From contig JACPDW010000008.1 of the NCBI GenBank assembly GCA_016183815.1, positions 62,001-126,000 on the forward strand: 64,000 nucleotides of DNA. Reading direction: 5' to 3'. Made by a program: the position numbers and the translations under genes. Under the pieces are notes generated by a model. It ran no database searches. It saw nothing but the letters and a program-made list of their open reading frames with translations, and was not told the DNA's origin. Source of the stretch: Flavobacteriia bacterium (GTDB lineage Bacteria; Bacteroidota; Bacteroidia; Flavobacteriales_D; Crocinitomicaceae). The stretch's first letter is position 1. Each line of letters opens with the position of its first letter. Positions 27,962 to 36,943 of this stretch are shown here, one piece after another.

Positions 27962-29296
27962 TTATTCTATCCTTTCATTTTTTTCATTGAGATTTAATTG
28001 ATACCAATCAATTTTACGCGAAAAATACATTACCAGTCCGAGGATAATAAAAATTCCAATACTTCCTATAAGTAATGCATAATCTTGTAGTTGAATAATT
28101 ACAAAAATAAAGGTGTACAGTACAGTCAAAATACCTGAAATAATTAATGTTAATTTTTTAGATTTTAAAATAGCTAGAACATAACCTGCTATAAGAAGTA
28201 AAGTAGCCAACGCAGAAACAATAAATGCCAAATTGTATTGAATATGTTCTGATAATGAAAGTAATAGTGTATAAAAAACTATCAATGCAATCCCTACAAG
28301 TATGTATTGTATAGGATGGATAAAAACTTTGTTAAGCACTTCAATAAAGAAAAAAACTAAAAATGTAAAACCTATCATTAAAATGGCATACTGAATGGAT
28401 CTATAAGATTTTTGGTAATTGTCAATAGGAAGTAAAAGGTCTATACCAAATGAAGAATTTTCAATAGTGTGCTTATTACTAGTCCAAATTTGAGGATAAT
28501 TTCTGTTTAAATGTAATACATTCCAATTGGCTTTAAATCCATTTTTATTCACTTCTCTTTTGTCAGGCAAAAAAGCTCCATTAAAGCTAGGATTAGACCA
28601 ATTTGATTTTAGGTTAATATCCGACACTTTTCCTACAGGAGTGAAATAGAGAAGTTGACTTCCTTTAAGGTCAATTGTTAAACTAAAATTGTAAGATGAA
28701 TTATTATTTGTATCTATACTGAGCATAGCATTTATACCACTAGAAACAACATCATTTGAAGAAACACCAGGATTGAAAGAAATATTTTGTTTATTCCAAT
28801 TCAAATTAACTTGTTGTTCAATTCCTCTTAAGTCATTAATTCCTATTACAAATTCAGCATTATTGAATAAAATATTTTTTTTATGAATATCAATAGCTTC
28901 TAAATCAATATTATTGAATGATCCTGAGATTGTTAGTTTGGAGTTATATACAACTATCTCATAAATGCCTCTGTAACGCTTTTCTGGATTAATATTTCCA
29001 GAAATATTCAGTTCTGTTGGCAAAATGTGAATGTATTCTTTAATTTGAACCGTTTTTTCAGAGGAGTTTTTTTTTGAATACTCTTTAACGTATCTATAAA
29101 AAGGGATAGAAATAAATGGTCCTGAAATGGTTTGTTTTTCTCCCCATTTTGCACTCACTTCTCTAATTGCATCGTTTTGAGTTAATTCCCTTTCATAAAT
29201 TAAGCTTTTTATCATTGAGGTGGGAATAAATAAAAGTAATGAGATTATAAAAATGGTGCCTAATTTAAAATAGATATTGGTTTTTAATGTTTTCAT
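27962..29296 (-). CDS. creD: CreD-family inner membrane protein
   Basis: 444 residues: an N-terminal membrane helix, a long periplasmic beta-rich region (~35-300, with the typical EKRYRGIYEIVVY segment) and about five C-terminal helices. This is the architecture and length of CreD, a cell-envelope integrity protein linked to the CreBC response in Enterobacteria. No creBC genes are adjacent, so its regulation here is unknown. Confidence 0.9.
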   Translation of the reverse strand: MKTLKTNIYFKLGTIFIISLLLFIPTSMIKSLIYERELTQNDAIREVSAKWGEKQTISGPFISIPFYRYVKEYSKKNSSEKTVQIKEYIHILPTELNISGNINPEKRYRGIYEIVVYNSKLTISGSFNNIDLEAIDIHKKNILFNNAEFVIGINDLRGIEQQVNLNWNKQNISFNPGVSSNDVVSSGINAMLSIDTNNNSSYNFSLTIDLKGSQLLYFTPVGKVSDINLKSNWSNPSFNGAFLPDKREVNKNGFKANWNVLHLNRNYPQIWTSNKHTIENSSFGIDLLLPIDNYQKSYRSIQYAILMIGFTFLVFFFIEVLNKVFIHPIQYILVGIALIVFYTLLLSLSEHIQYNLAFIVSALATLLLIAGYVLAILKSKKLTLIISGILTVLYTFIFVIIQLQDYALLIGSIGIFIILGLVMYFSRKIDWYQLNLNEKNERIE

Positions 29297-29329
29297 ATTT
29301 TTAGTTTTTTGTTTTTTCTTTTCTCTTTT

Positions 29330-30208
29330 TTAATCTTCTAAGTACCCAAACTTTCCATTATTGAAATCTTCAAATGCCTGCCAAAGTTCTTGTCTTGAGT
29401 TCATTACAAAGGGGCCTTGAGCAAAAATGGGTTCATTAATGGGTTCTCCACTTAAAATTAACACAACAGCATTTTCATTTGCTTTTACGGTAAAAAATTC
29501 ACCGTCATTGGCCATCAATACAAAGTGATTAAGAGGCACATTTTCCGATTCATTGACAACTATACTTCCTTCCAAAACCAACAAAGCTGTGTTGTAATTT
29601 GAAGGAAATTTGAAGTCTATCGTTGACTCTTTAAGCAATTTGGCGTTGAATAAGTTGATGGGTGAAAAAGTGGAAATTTTTCCTTTTATATTCTGATATT
29701 CTCCTGCTATTATTTCTAGATAACTTCCTCTTTCATCAATCTTAAAGCGTTCAATGTCCTCATTTTTAACAGCTTGGTATTTTGGTTTCGACATTTTATA
29801 AAGTGAAGGTAAGTTAACCCATAATTGAACCATTTGAAATTCACCTCCTACTTTACTCCATTCTTTTTCGTGGTATTCTTTATGTAAAATTCCACCAGCT
29901 GCTGTCATCCATTGTACGTCTCCTTCATGAATTACTCCACCACTACCACTATTATCATGATGCTGCACTTTCCCTTTATAAGCAAGGGTTACGGTTTCAA
30001 ATCCTCTATGTGGATGAACGCCTACACCTCTTGGTGTGTCAGATGGTGGGAATACAAATTTTGAATTGTAATCCATTAATATAAAAGGATTCATACGTTC
30101 CATAACTAATGGACTAACACTTGGAATAAAATTATGAACTCTAAACCCATCGCCAACAAAATGAGGTGAAGGAGGACTGATAATTAATTCTACAGTTTTT
30201 GTTTTCAT
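29330..30208 (-). CDS. Pirin-family bicupin protein
   Basis: 292 residues. The N-terminal cupin shows the metal site VHPHRGFETVT...VQHHDNSGSGG and the C-terminal pirin domain follows (LLVLEGSIVV). Some pirins are quercetin dioxygenases and others bind regulators; the role cannot be chosen from sequence. It directly follows the Crp/Fnr regulator with no gap, suggesting one transcript and perhaps that regulator's control. Confidence 0.9.
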   Translation of the reverse strand: MKTKTVELIISPPSPHFVGDGFRVHNFIPSVSPLVMERMNPFILMDYNSKFVFPPSDTPRGVGVHPHRGFETVTLAYKGKVQHHDNSGSGGVIHEGDVQWMTAAGGILHKEYHEKEWSKVGGEFQMVQLWVNLPSLYKMSKPKYQAVKNEDIERFKIDERGSYLEIIAGEYQNIKGKISTFSPINLFNAKLLKESTIDFKFPSNYNTALLVLEGSIVVNESENVPLNHFVLMANDGEFFTVKANENAVVLILSGEPINEPIFAQGPFVMNSRQELWQAFEDFNNGKFGYLED

Positions 30209-30838
30209 TTAAAACTCTTTAAGTATTAATCTATTTCGATGAATAACTAACTTGCCAGATTTTTCAAGTTTTTTTAAAATTCTAGAAACTACAACTCTAG
30301 AAGAGTGTAAATCTTCAGCAATCTTTTGATGGGTCAAATCCAATTCTAAACTACCGATGATTTTCACTTTGTCCGACAAGTATTTAATAATTCGTTCTTC
30401 CATGTTATAAAAAGCAAGAGAGTCAATGGCTTCTAATAATTCGTTTAATTTATTTTCATAGTTTGTCAAAATAAAATTTCTCCAACTTTCATATTTTTCC
30501 ATCCAAACAGCAAAAAAAGAAGAAGGGACAAATAAGATTTCTGATTCTATATCGGCAATAGCTTTGATTTTACTTTTTTTTCTACCATAACAACAAGTCA
30601 ATGTCATGGAACAAGTATCACCTGATTCAAGATAATACAATAACAATTCTTCACCATTTTCGTCTTCACGAAGTACTTTAACCGCACCTTCTAAAATGAA
30701 AGGAATAAAAGTTACTTCTTGACCAGGTTCAATAATTATAGATTCTTCCTTATATTTCTTAATTACTTTATTTTTGTCTATTTCTTCAAGTAATTCTTTA
30801 TCAAACATATATGAAAACTTTTCTTGAACAATGCTCAT
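30209..30838 (-). CDS. Crp/Fnr-family transcription regulator
   Basis: 209 residues: an N-terminal cyclic-nucleotide-binding-like beta barrel (EPGQEVTFIPFILEGAVKVLREDENGEELLLYYLESGD) and a C-terminal winged helix (LTHQKIAEDLHSSRVVVSRILKKLEKSGKL). A cysteine cluster (TCSMTLTCCYGRKK, ~residues 78-92) is notable and might sense redox or metal, but this is speculation. Encoded upstream of pirin and divergent from the gingipain-like gene. Confidence 0.9.
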   Translation of the reverse strand: MSIVQEKFSYMFDKELLEEIDKNKVIKKYKEESIIIEPGQEVTFIPFILEGAVKVLREDENGEELLLYYLESGDTCSMTLTCCYGRKKSKIKAIADIESEILFVPSSFFAVWMEKYESWRNFILTNYENKLNELLEAIDSLAFYNMEERIIKYLSDKVKIIGSLELDLTHQKIAEDLHSSRVVVSRILKKLEKSGKLVIHRNRLILKEF

Positions 30839-30941
30839 TTGTTTTAAAATTATATTTTAGGAGTTCAAACTTAAGCAATATTTTTAATTAAATTTGGTGT
30901 ATATTTTTATTAATTTTGTTATTAATATTTATTTTTCAAAC

Positions 30942-33164
30942 ATGAAAAAAATCAAGTTTATATTATTTTTATTATCTGTTCATTATATATTTTCACAAGT
31001 AGAATATTCTATTATTTCACAAAATGAAGAGGAAATTGTTTTAGAAATTAATTTTAAAGTTAAAGACTTTAATTACCTCACTTACAATAATCAAAATTAT
31101 GTTGATTTTCAATCGATTTATAAAATAATCTCCTTAGAAAAAGGAGCACCTGCTTTACCACTTTTTGGTTCAAGTTACCATATACCCTCTAAAGGTGCTG
31201 TAGAAATTGAAATTATTCCTATCATTACTGATACTATTACTTCAATCAAAGTTTTACCATCTAAAGGAAATTTGAAAAGAAATGTTCTTCCGTCATCCGT
31301 AGCTTATGAATTTTCTGAGGTTTATTCAATAAACGCTTTTTATCCATCAATTCCAGTAAAACATGATAATCCTTTTATTTATAGAACAGTAAGAGGGCAA
31401 AACATTCAATTTTTTCCTTTTCAGTATAATCCTGTAAGTCAAGAACTTGTTGTACATAAAAAAATTAAAGTTAAAATAAAATTAAATAAAAATCTGGAAG
31501 GTGTTAACGAAGTGTTTAATCAAGAAAATTCATCTGATTTAAAAACCATTAGTTACCATTTTAAAAATGAAAAAATGGAAAAATACTCCACGGTTGAAGA
31601 AGATGGTGAAATGTTAATTCTTTCTTCTCCTGGCAAAGCGAGTCTTCTTACTGAATTAGTTCATTGGAAAAATCAAAGAGGCATCAAAACCGTTTTAAAA
31701 ACAACTGATGAAACAGGCCAAACATTACAAGAAATAACTTCTTTTTTAGATGAATATTATCTTACTAATCCCAATTTGAAGTATTTGCTTTTGGTTGGAG
31801 ATTCAGAAGACATTCCAGTTCATTCCTATGGTACTAGTATGGGAGAGAATTTATATAGTGATTCCTACTACGGTCAACTGGCTGGTACTGATTACTATCC
31901 GGATGTTTTTGTCGGTCGTCTATCTGGTCAGAGTTTCAACATAGAAACCATGGTTGAACGAATTTTAGAATATGAAAAAAATCCTTTAGTTGGAGATTGG
32001 AATAAAAAAGCAATTGGTTTAGCGTCTAGTGAAGGTGCTGGTTATGGCGATGAAGGTCAAGCGGATTGGCAACACATGAGAGGTTTGAGAGATTTAATGA
32101 TTGAAGGAGGTTACCAACAGGTATATGAATTTTATGACGGTTCAAGAAATGGTGACGATGCTCCTAATTCTCCTTTGTCTTCTGATATTTTAGATGCTGT
32201 CAACGAAGGAGTGGGTATTTTTAATTATACAGGACATGGAGATTTAACTACTTGTATTACCGGAGAATTTTCTTCTTCTCACATCAATCAAGCTACTAAT
32301 TATGGTAAATATCCATTTGTTGTTTCGGTTGCTTGTAATAACGGAACATTCGTTGATGCAACTTGTATTTCCGAATCATGGCTTAATGCAAATAAAGCTG
32401 AAGGACCAACTGGAGCAATTGCAGCTTGTGGTTCATCTATTCTTATGGCGTGGGCTCCTCCAATGGAAACACAAGATGAATTGACATTGATAAACACTAA
32501 AAATATCGAAAATAATTACAAAACAACATTAGGAGGACTTTTCTATAATGCTCAAATGAGTATGTTAGAAGAATACATGCAAGATGGGGTAGAGGTGATG
32601 CAAACATGGATATTTTTTGGAGACCCAAGTGTTGTTTTTAGAAACGAAATAACACAAGAATTAAATGTATCTCACCCGATTAATCTTCCAGCAAATATTG
32701 GAAACACAATTATCGTTCAAAGTGAAACAGAAAATGTTGAAATTGCGTTTAGTGTAAACAATGAATTAATTGGAACTGCTAAAATTATTGATGGTCAATG
32801 TTCATTTAATCTTCCTTCTTATGCAAATGGTACTGTAATCGATGTGGTTGCAACTAAACAAAATTATTCACCATATATTGGTCAAATCAATATTCAAGGA
32901 AATTCCTCAATTAATGAATATGCGTTAGAAAATTGGAGTATTTTTCCAAATCCAACAAACAATTTTATTTATTTAAAAAACAATAATCTAACTATTGAAG
33001 CAGAAATCTCTCTTTATACAGTTGATGGTCAATTGGTTTTAAATAAGAAAATTAATGAAGATTTTTCTTCTAAAATTAATTTAACTTCTTTAAATCAAGG
33101 TATTTATTATCTACAAATAAAAGACAATCAAAATACTTTTATTAAGAAAATCGTTAAAAAATAA
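30942..33164 (+). CDS. Gingipain-like C25 cysteine protease with type A T9SS sorting domain
   Basis: I start at the ATG at 30942, which gives the signal peptide MKKIKFILFLLSVHYIFS; the frame is open from 30894. A propeptide-like region precedes a C25 catalytic domain with the His in NYTGHGDLTT and the nucleophile Cys in VVSVACNNGTF. The C-terminal ~75 residues (NWSIFPNPTNNFIYL... LNQGIYYLQI... FIKKIVKK) are a T9SS type A signal. Probably secreted or surface-attached. It differs from PorU in having its own sorting domain. Confidence 0.9.
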   Translation: MKKIKFILFLLSVHYIFSQVEYSIISQNEEEIVLEINFKVKDFNYLTYNNQNYVDFQSIYKIISLEKGAPALPLFGSSYHIPSKGAVEIEIIPIITDTITSIKVLPSKGNLKRNVLPSSVAYEFSEVYSINAFYPSIPVKHDNPFIYRTVRGQNIQFFPFQYNPVSQELVVHKKIKVKIKLNKNLEGVNEVFNQENSSDLKTISYHFKNEKMEKYSTVEEDGEMLILSSPGKASLLTELVHWKNQRGIKTVLKTTDETGQTLQEITSFLDEYYLTNPNLKYLLLVGDSEDIPVHSYGTSMGENLYSDSYYGQLAGTDYYPDVFVGRLSGQSFNIETMVERILEYEKNPLVGDWNKKAIGLASSEGAGYGDEGQADWQHMRGLRDLMIEGGYQQVYEFYDGSRNGDDAPNSPLSSDILDAVNEGVGIFNYTGHGDLTTCITGEFSSSHINQATNYGKYPFVVSVACNNGTFVDATCISESWLNANKAEGPTGAIAACGSSILMAWAPPMETQDELTLINTKNIENNYKTTLGGLFYNAQMSMLEEYMQDGVEVMQTWIFFGDPSVVFRNEITQELNVSHPINLPANIGNTIIVQSETENVEIAFSVNNELIGTAKIIDGQCSFNLPSYANGTVIDVVATKQNYSPYIGQINIQGNSSINEYALENWSIFPNPTNNFIYLKNNNLTIEAEISLYTVDGQLVLNKKINEDFSSKINLTSLNQGIYYLQIKDNQNTFIKKIVKK

Positions 33165-33215
33165 ATGAAACATTTTTAGTAGAAATCAACTAATTTTGCA
33201 TTTTATTTGAATTTA

Positions 33216-33236
33216 AAGTTGTTATCTTAACAACTT
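33216..33236. promoter_or_regulatory. Candidate operator upstream of hemN
   Basis: AAGTTGTTA (33216-33224) is perfectly inverted as TAACAACTT (33228-33236) with a 3-nt spacer. A possible -7 box TAATTTTG lies at 33191-33198, so the palindrome would sit in the early transcribed leader. hemN is often controlled by oxygen-responsive Crp/Fnr proteins and one is encoded nearby, but the spacing is unlike the FNR consensus, so the regulator is not identified. Confidence 0.45.
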
Positions 33237-33262
33237 AATTCATACTATTTTATTTTCACGTT

Positions 33263-34612
33263 ATGGAATCAGAGTCTAGTTTAATTAAAAAATACAACAT
33301 ACCCGGTCCGAGATATACCTCCTATCCTACAGTGCCATATTGGGAGTCCGAAAATCTTTCATTTGAAACTTGGAATGAAACAATAAGTAAAAATTTGACT
33401 CATTTTAAAACTAATGAGATTAGTTTATACATACATCTTCCATATTGTGAAAGTTTATGTACTTTCTGTGGTTGTCATAAAAGAATCACTAAAAATCATT
33501 CATTAGAAAAACCTTATATTCAAGCATTAATGAATGAATGGGATGAATATAACTCAAGTTTCCCTTTTAAAATTAAGGAATTACATTTAGGTGGAGGGAC
33601 TCCCACTTTTTTTAATCCTGATAATATAAGTATTCTTTTAGAACATATTTTAAAAAACAATAAAGCAGAAAATATTGATTTTAGTTTTGAAGCACATCCA
33701 AACAGCACATTAGATAAACATCTTAGTACTTTATATCAGCTTGGTTTTAAAAGATTAAGTTTTGGTGTACAAGACTACGACCCTATTGTTCAAAAAGCCA
33801 TCCATAGATTTCAAACTTTCGATCAAGTACAAAAAGTTCATCAAAATGCAAAAGAAATCGGTTATACCTCTATCTCACATGATTTAGTTTTTGGTTTACC
33901 TAAACAAACGTTAATGGCAATAGAAAAAACGGTAAAAAACACTTTGTTATTAATGCCTGATAGAGTTTCTCTTTATAGTTACGCACATGTGCCATGGTTA
34001 AAAGGAAATGGACAAAGGGGTTTTGAGGACAATGATATTCCAAATGATGAGGAGAAAAGAGCTTTGTATGAATTGGCTAAAAAAATGTTTTTGAATGCAG
34101 GTTATATCGAAATAGGAATGGATCATTTTGCTCTTGAACACGATTCGTTGGCAATAGCATTTAAAAATAAAAGTTTACATAGAAATTTCATGGGTTATAC
34201 CACTCAAAACACCAATATGTTAATTGGCTTAGGTGCTTCTTCTATTTCGGATAGCTGGTTTGCTTTTTCACAAAACGAAAAAGAAGTGGAAAAGTATGTT
34301 CAGATGTCAGAAAATAAACAGTTTGATAAAATTAAAGGTCATCTTTTAAACGAACAAGACTTAATTATTAGAAGAAAAATATTGGATTTAATGTGTCATT
34401 TTGAGACAACTTTACCTGAAGACGAAGAACTTAAAAAGTCAATTATCAAAAAATTAATTCCACTTCAAGAAGATAATCTAATTGAATTAAAAGAAGACAA
34501 TCTAAAGGTAAAAGAAAAAGGAATCCCTTTTGTTAGAAATGTTTGTATGTGTTTTGATACTTATCTTACAAAATCAAACGACGACAAACCAAAATTCTCT
34601 AAAGTGATTTAA
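33263..34612 (+). CDS. hemN: Oxygen-independent coproporphyrinogen III oxidase
   Basis: 449 residues of the HemN radical-SAM family. It starts with KYNIPGPRYTSYPTVPYW and carries the cluster motif CESLCTFCGC, LHLGGGTPTF and the HemN-specific C-terminal domain (MDHFALEHDSLA...HRNFMGYTT). It decarboxylates coproporphyrinogen III in anaerobic or microaerobic heme synthesis. Confidence 0.95.
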   Translation: MESESSLIKKYNIPGPRYTSYPTVPYWESENLSFETWNETISKNLTHFKTNEISLYIHLPYCESLCTFCGCHKRITKNHSLEKPYIQALMNEWDEYNSSFPFKIKELHLGGGTPTFFNPDNISILLEHILKNNKAENIDFSFEAHPNSTLDKHLSTLYQLGFKRLSFGVQDYDPIVQKAIHRFQTFDQVQKVHQNAKEIGYTSISHDLVFGLPKQTLMAIEKTVKNTLLLMPDRVSLYSYAHVPWLKGNGQRGFEDNDIPNDEEKRALYELAKKMFLNAGYIEIGMDHFALEHDSLAIAFKNKSLHRNFMGYTTQNTNMLIGLGASSISDSWFAFSQNEKEVEKYVQMSENKQFDKIKGHLLNEQDLIIRRKILDLMCHFETTLPEDEELKKSIIKKLIPLQEDNLIELKEDNLKVKEKGIPFVRNVCMCFDTYLTKSNDDKPKFSKVI

Positions 34613-34640
34613 GAATATTGTAAATTAAAGTTTTTTAATT

Positions 34641-35144
34641 TTAGTCAAATAGGTAAGGTTCATTATTATATGCCATTTGTCTAATATTTTCTATCACATG
34701 TTTCATGTACTTTTTCCAAAACAACTTAGCAAACAACCAATTAAGAGGGTAAAGCAATGCGATGTTGGAATGTAAAGTATAAGTATATTCGACCAAGGTT
34801 TTGTTTGGATTAATTTCTGTTGTTCGCCACTCACCTACAAATTTGTAAAAACCCAACATCCAAGATTGAAAGTCGTCAACCTGAATCTTCCAATATTTAT
34901 TTTCCGATCGTTCCAAAATACTGTCAACCGAAGCAAAACCACCTTTTTGAGAAAGCGATTTTGCAACAAATACTTTTTTGTTTGATCCTACTTTACCCCA
35001 TTTTTCATCGTTTGTACAATGTGTCACTTTAGGCATTATTCCACAACCAGTATGAACTTTTGAAACATCACAAAGTATAGGAGTTTTAAAAGCTCTTTCT
35101 AATGAGCAATTATAGATAGTTGTAACTTTAACTTTAATTTCCAC
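34641..35144 (-). CDS. SRPBCC-family protein
   Basis: 167 residues with the START-like pattern of alternating strands (VKVTTIYNCSLERAF, GKVGSNKKVFVAK, LVEYTYTL) and a C-terminal helix. Convergent with hemN. No ligand-specific motif visible; function unknown. Confidence 0.75.
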   Translation of the reverse strand: MEIKVKVTTIYNCSLERAFKTPILCDVSKVHTGCGIMPKVTHCTNDEKWGKVGSNKKVFVAKSLSQKGGFASVDSILERSENKYWKIQVDDFQSWMLGFYKFVGEWRTTEINPNKTLVEYTYTLHSNIALLYPLNWLFAKLFWKKYMKHVIENIRQMAYNNEPYLFD

Positions 35145-35204
35145 TTAATTGACTTAAAATATTGATTTTTTACTATTTTTTGTTTGCTGTCGTTTATTCC
35201 GTTT

Positions 35205-35263
35205 AAAAACTTATTATTTTTCAACTATAATTCAAAAATAGAAAAATAAATTGAATTTAAGCA
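35205..35263. repeat. Dispersed repeat, copy 2
   Basis: AAAAACTTATTA at 35205-35216 and the 32-nt block at 35232-35263 match the copy at 7287-7347. There is no transposase here, so it may be a solitary IS end left by a deletion, next to a truncated gene. Confidence 0.5.
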
Positions 35264-35304
35264 GAGTTTGTAAGATTAAATTTGTGAAGTACAATATCTT
35301 ATAA

Positions 35305-35682
35305 TTATCCTTCGAAAATAATAGTAAACAACCATGTTTTATTTTTAATACTTTCAATAGGCAATGAAACGGGTGTGAAGTCTTGTATAAAAACATTGTT
35401 AAATCCTTGAGCATATTTGATTTCTATATTACATTTGAAATACACAGCATAAAATTCTAATCCAAAACCAAATAAGCCATACCAATCTTGAGCTTTAATT
35501 TTGACAAAAGAATCTATTAAAGATTGATTTGCTTTAGCTTGAGATTGTAAATCAAATGTATATTGTATCCCACCTGTTGAATAAATTCCAAAATTGTTGT
35601 ACAGTGCAGCTCTAAATTGAAGTAATAAAGGAAAATTAACCAAAATCACACATGAAATTTTTGATTTCTTTTCATAAAATTT
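35305..35682 (-). pseudogene. PorT-like outer-membrane beta-barrel, N-terminally truncated
   Basis: The minus-strand frame (KFYEKKSKISCVILVNFPLLLQFR... GIYSTGGIQYTFDLQS... GFGLEFYAVYFKCNIEIKYAQG... FTIIFEG) matches the C-terminal half of PorT/outer-membrane beta-barrel proteins. A stop at 35685-35683 closes it upstream and only a GTG is available as start, so roughly the first half is missing. Loss may have accompanied the nearby IS-like repeat. Confidence 0.6.
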
Positions 35683-35930
35683 TCATTTTAAAATGTAAAT
35701 AATTTGACTAATTTTTCAAAATAAAAAATGCTCAAATTAAACATTAACAAAAATCATCAAACCTAAATAGGGCGAGGCTTGTAGAGTTTTGCGTGAACAA
35801 AATAATTTAAAAAAACTTGTTCGTGCAATAGTTCACCCAAAGTTTGTATTTGATTGATTTATTTTGTTTGATTTCAAAATTTTCAATCCTCTACAAACCA
35901 GTAAAATCATTAAATTTAGGGCTATTTAAC
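35683..35930. other. Gene-free stretch beside the left provirus end
   Basis: No credible ORF. Complementary segments (GGCTTGTAGAG near 35774 with CTCTACAAACC near 35889; GCGTGAACAA with TTGTTCGTGC near 35793-35826) could form a long hairpin, with mismatches. This is the host sequence that lay downstream of tRNA-Arg before integration. Confidence 0.35.
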
Positions 35931-35958
35931 AAAAAAAGCCTTCCGATTGGAAGGCTTT
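35931..35958 (-). terminator. Displaced intrinsic terminator of tRNA-Arg
   Basis: AGCCTTCC (35937-35944), loop GATT, GGAAGGCT (35949-35956); on the minus strand this is followed by a T run (A run at 35931-35937). It lies just outside the left attachment repeat, exactly where the terminator of the minus-strand tRNA-Arg gene would have been before the 20-kb insertion. Confidence 0.75.
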
Positions 35959-35960
35959 TC

Positions 35961-35981
35961 GTGATCCCCCGTTTGGATTTG
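35961..35981. repeat. Left attachment site of the provirus
   Basis: CCCGTTTGGATT at 35968-35979 repeats the 3' end of tRNA-Arg at 56256-56267. The flanking GTGATC is also shared, interrupted by two extra C. Together with the integrase beside the tRNA this marks the distal end of the element. Confidence 0.85.
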
Positions 35982-36018
35982 TTTTACCTATTGATTTATA
36001 AGGCGTTAAGTAGATATT

Positions 36019-36453
36019 TTAAACTCTACTCACGGTATTGAATGTATTTTCCTCTAAAAATTTGAAAATACCGCCTGATTCAATACCTTTAAGAAAATTT
36101 GGTTTGCCTGCCATTTGGCTAACCAATTTTTTAAAATACTCCAATTCCTGCTTTAAAAAATCATTCGTTTGTTTTAGCTGTTCATACGCTTCTTCTTTCC
36201 AGGAGAATACTTTTCCCTCTTTAGTCTTTGCCTCCGAATCAAACATCTCTCCAGTTCCGTTTTTTAACCAGTTGAATGATACATTGAAAATTTCGCTCAT
36301 ACTAATTAAGGTTGTTTTGGTTGGTTCGGTTGCATTATTTTCCCACCTTGAAACTGTTTGAACAGTACTTCCGATTTGATTTGCAAAGTCAAGTTGCGAT
36401 AATTTTAAAAAACTTCTTAACATTTTAATCCTTTCATTTACAGCTTTTTCCAT
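36019..36453 (-). CDS. XRE-family repressor of the provirus
   Basis: 144 residues. An N-terminal HTH_XRE domain (RIKMLRSFLKLSQLDFANQIG, then TVSRWENNATEPTKTTL) is followed by a coiled-coil-like region (~85-112) suited to dimerisation. It is the only leftward gene at this end and is divergent from the early genes across a symmetric control region, the layout of a lysogeny repressor. No peptidase domain for self-cleavage is present. Confidence 0.88.
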   Translation of the reverse strand: MEKAVNERIKMLRSFLKLSQLDFANQIGSTVQTVSRWENNATEPTKTTLISMSEIFNVSFNWLKNGTGEMFDSEAKTKEGKVFSWKEEAYEQLKQTNDFLKQELEYFKKLVSQMAGKPNFLKGIESGGIFKFLEENTFNTVSRV

Positions 36454-36482
36454 AGTTATTAATATTTAATTGTTAATAAAAA

Positions 36483-36527
36483 TAAACATACATATACACA
36501 GATGTTAATTTTTAATATGTATGTTTG
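36483..36527. promoter_or_regulatory. Divergent lysogeny switch with symmetric operator
   Basis: AAACATACATAT (36484-36495) is perfectly inverted as ATATGTATGTTT (36515-36526), spacer 19 bp. Each arm includes a promoter -7 box pointing outward: TATGTTTA on the minus strand (36483-36490) toward the repressor and TATGTTTG on the plus strand (36520-36527) toward the early genes. A repressor bound to these arms would cover both promoters. Further TACACA motifs nearby may be extra operators. Confidence 0.7.
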
Positions 36528-36611
36528 TACACACTTATTTATGTTATTATTTATTTGTTAGCACAAATATACACAAATAAATAATTAATGCTTATAAAAA
36601 TTTTGTTAATT

Positions 36612-36860
36612 ATGGAAACAAAAAAAATTCAATCACCAACAAAACAATTAAAAGACACTTTTAAATCTATAAGAGATCCTTTAATTGAAGATAAAAAAAT
36701 CTCCATTAGAAAATTTTCGGATTTTGTTATGATTGAAGATCCATCTTATGAAAGTTTACAAGGACTTGAACGGATTAGAAACACTTTTTACGGTCGTTCT
36801 GCTGATTACAGACTAACTGAACTCTTAAAAAGATACCTCCATGAAAAAGCATACATATAA
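36612..36860 (+). CDS. Early provirus protein of unknown function
   Basis: The frame is open from 36588, but the internal ATG at 36612 (METKKIQSPTKQLKDTFKSI) is the more natural start. About 82 residues, basic and mainly helical, no recognised domain. As first rightward gene after the switch it could be a Cro-like or replication-regulatory protein; not supported by motif. Confidence 0.6.
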   Translation: METKKIQSPTKQLKDTFKSIRDPLIEDKKISIRKFSDFVMIEDPSYESLQGLERIRNTFYGRSADYRLTELLKRYLHEKAYI

Positions 36861-36939
36861 AATAGGTTGTTTACTCATTCTCTTAATTGGATTAATTGAA
36901 ATTATCTTTTTCATTCGTTTTTTAACTTTAATTTTTTAA
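36841..36939 (+). CDS. 32-residue single-span membrane peptide
   Basis: MKKHTYKIGCLLILLIGLIE... is nearly all one hydrophobic helix after a basic N-terminus. It overlaps the preceding gene by 20 bp. Small size makes this tentative, but such peptides are frequent in this element. Confidence 0.4.
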   Translation: MKKHTYKIGCLLILLIGLIEIIFFIRFLTLIF

Positions 36940-36943
36940 CATC

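Noticed and set aside
35773-35900. Possible structured RNA outside the left provirus end
   Set aside because: Complementary segments exist but carry mismatches and there is no promoter or terminator in the right places; support is too weak for an RNA gene call.
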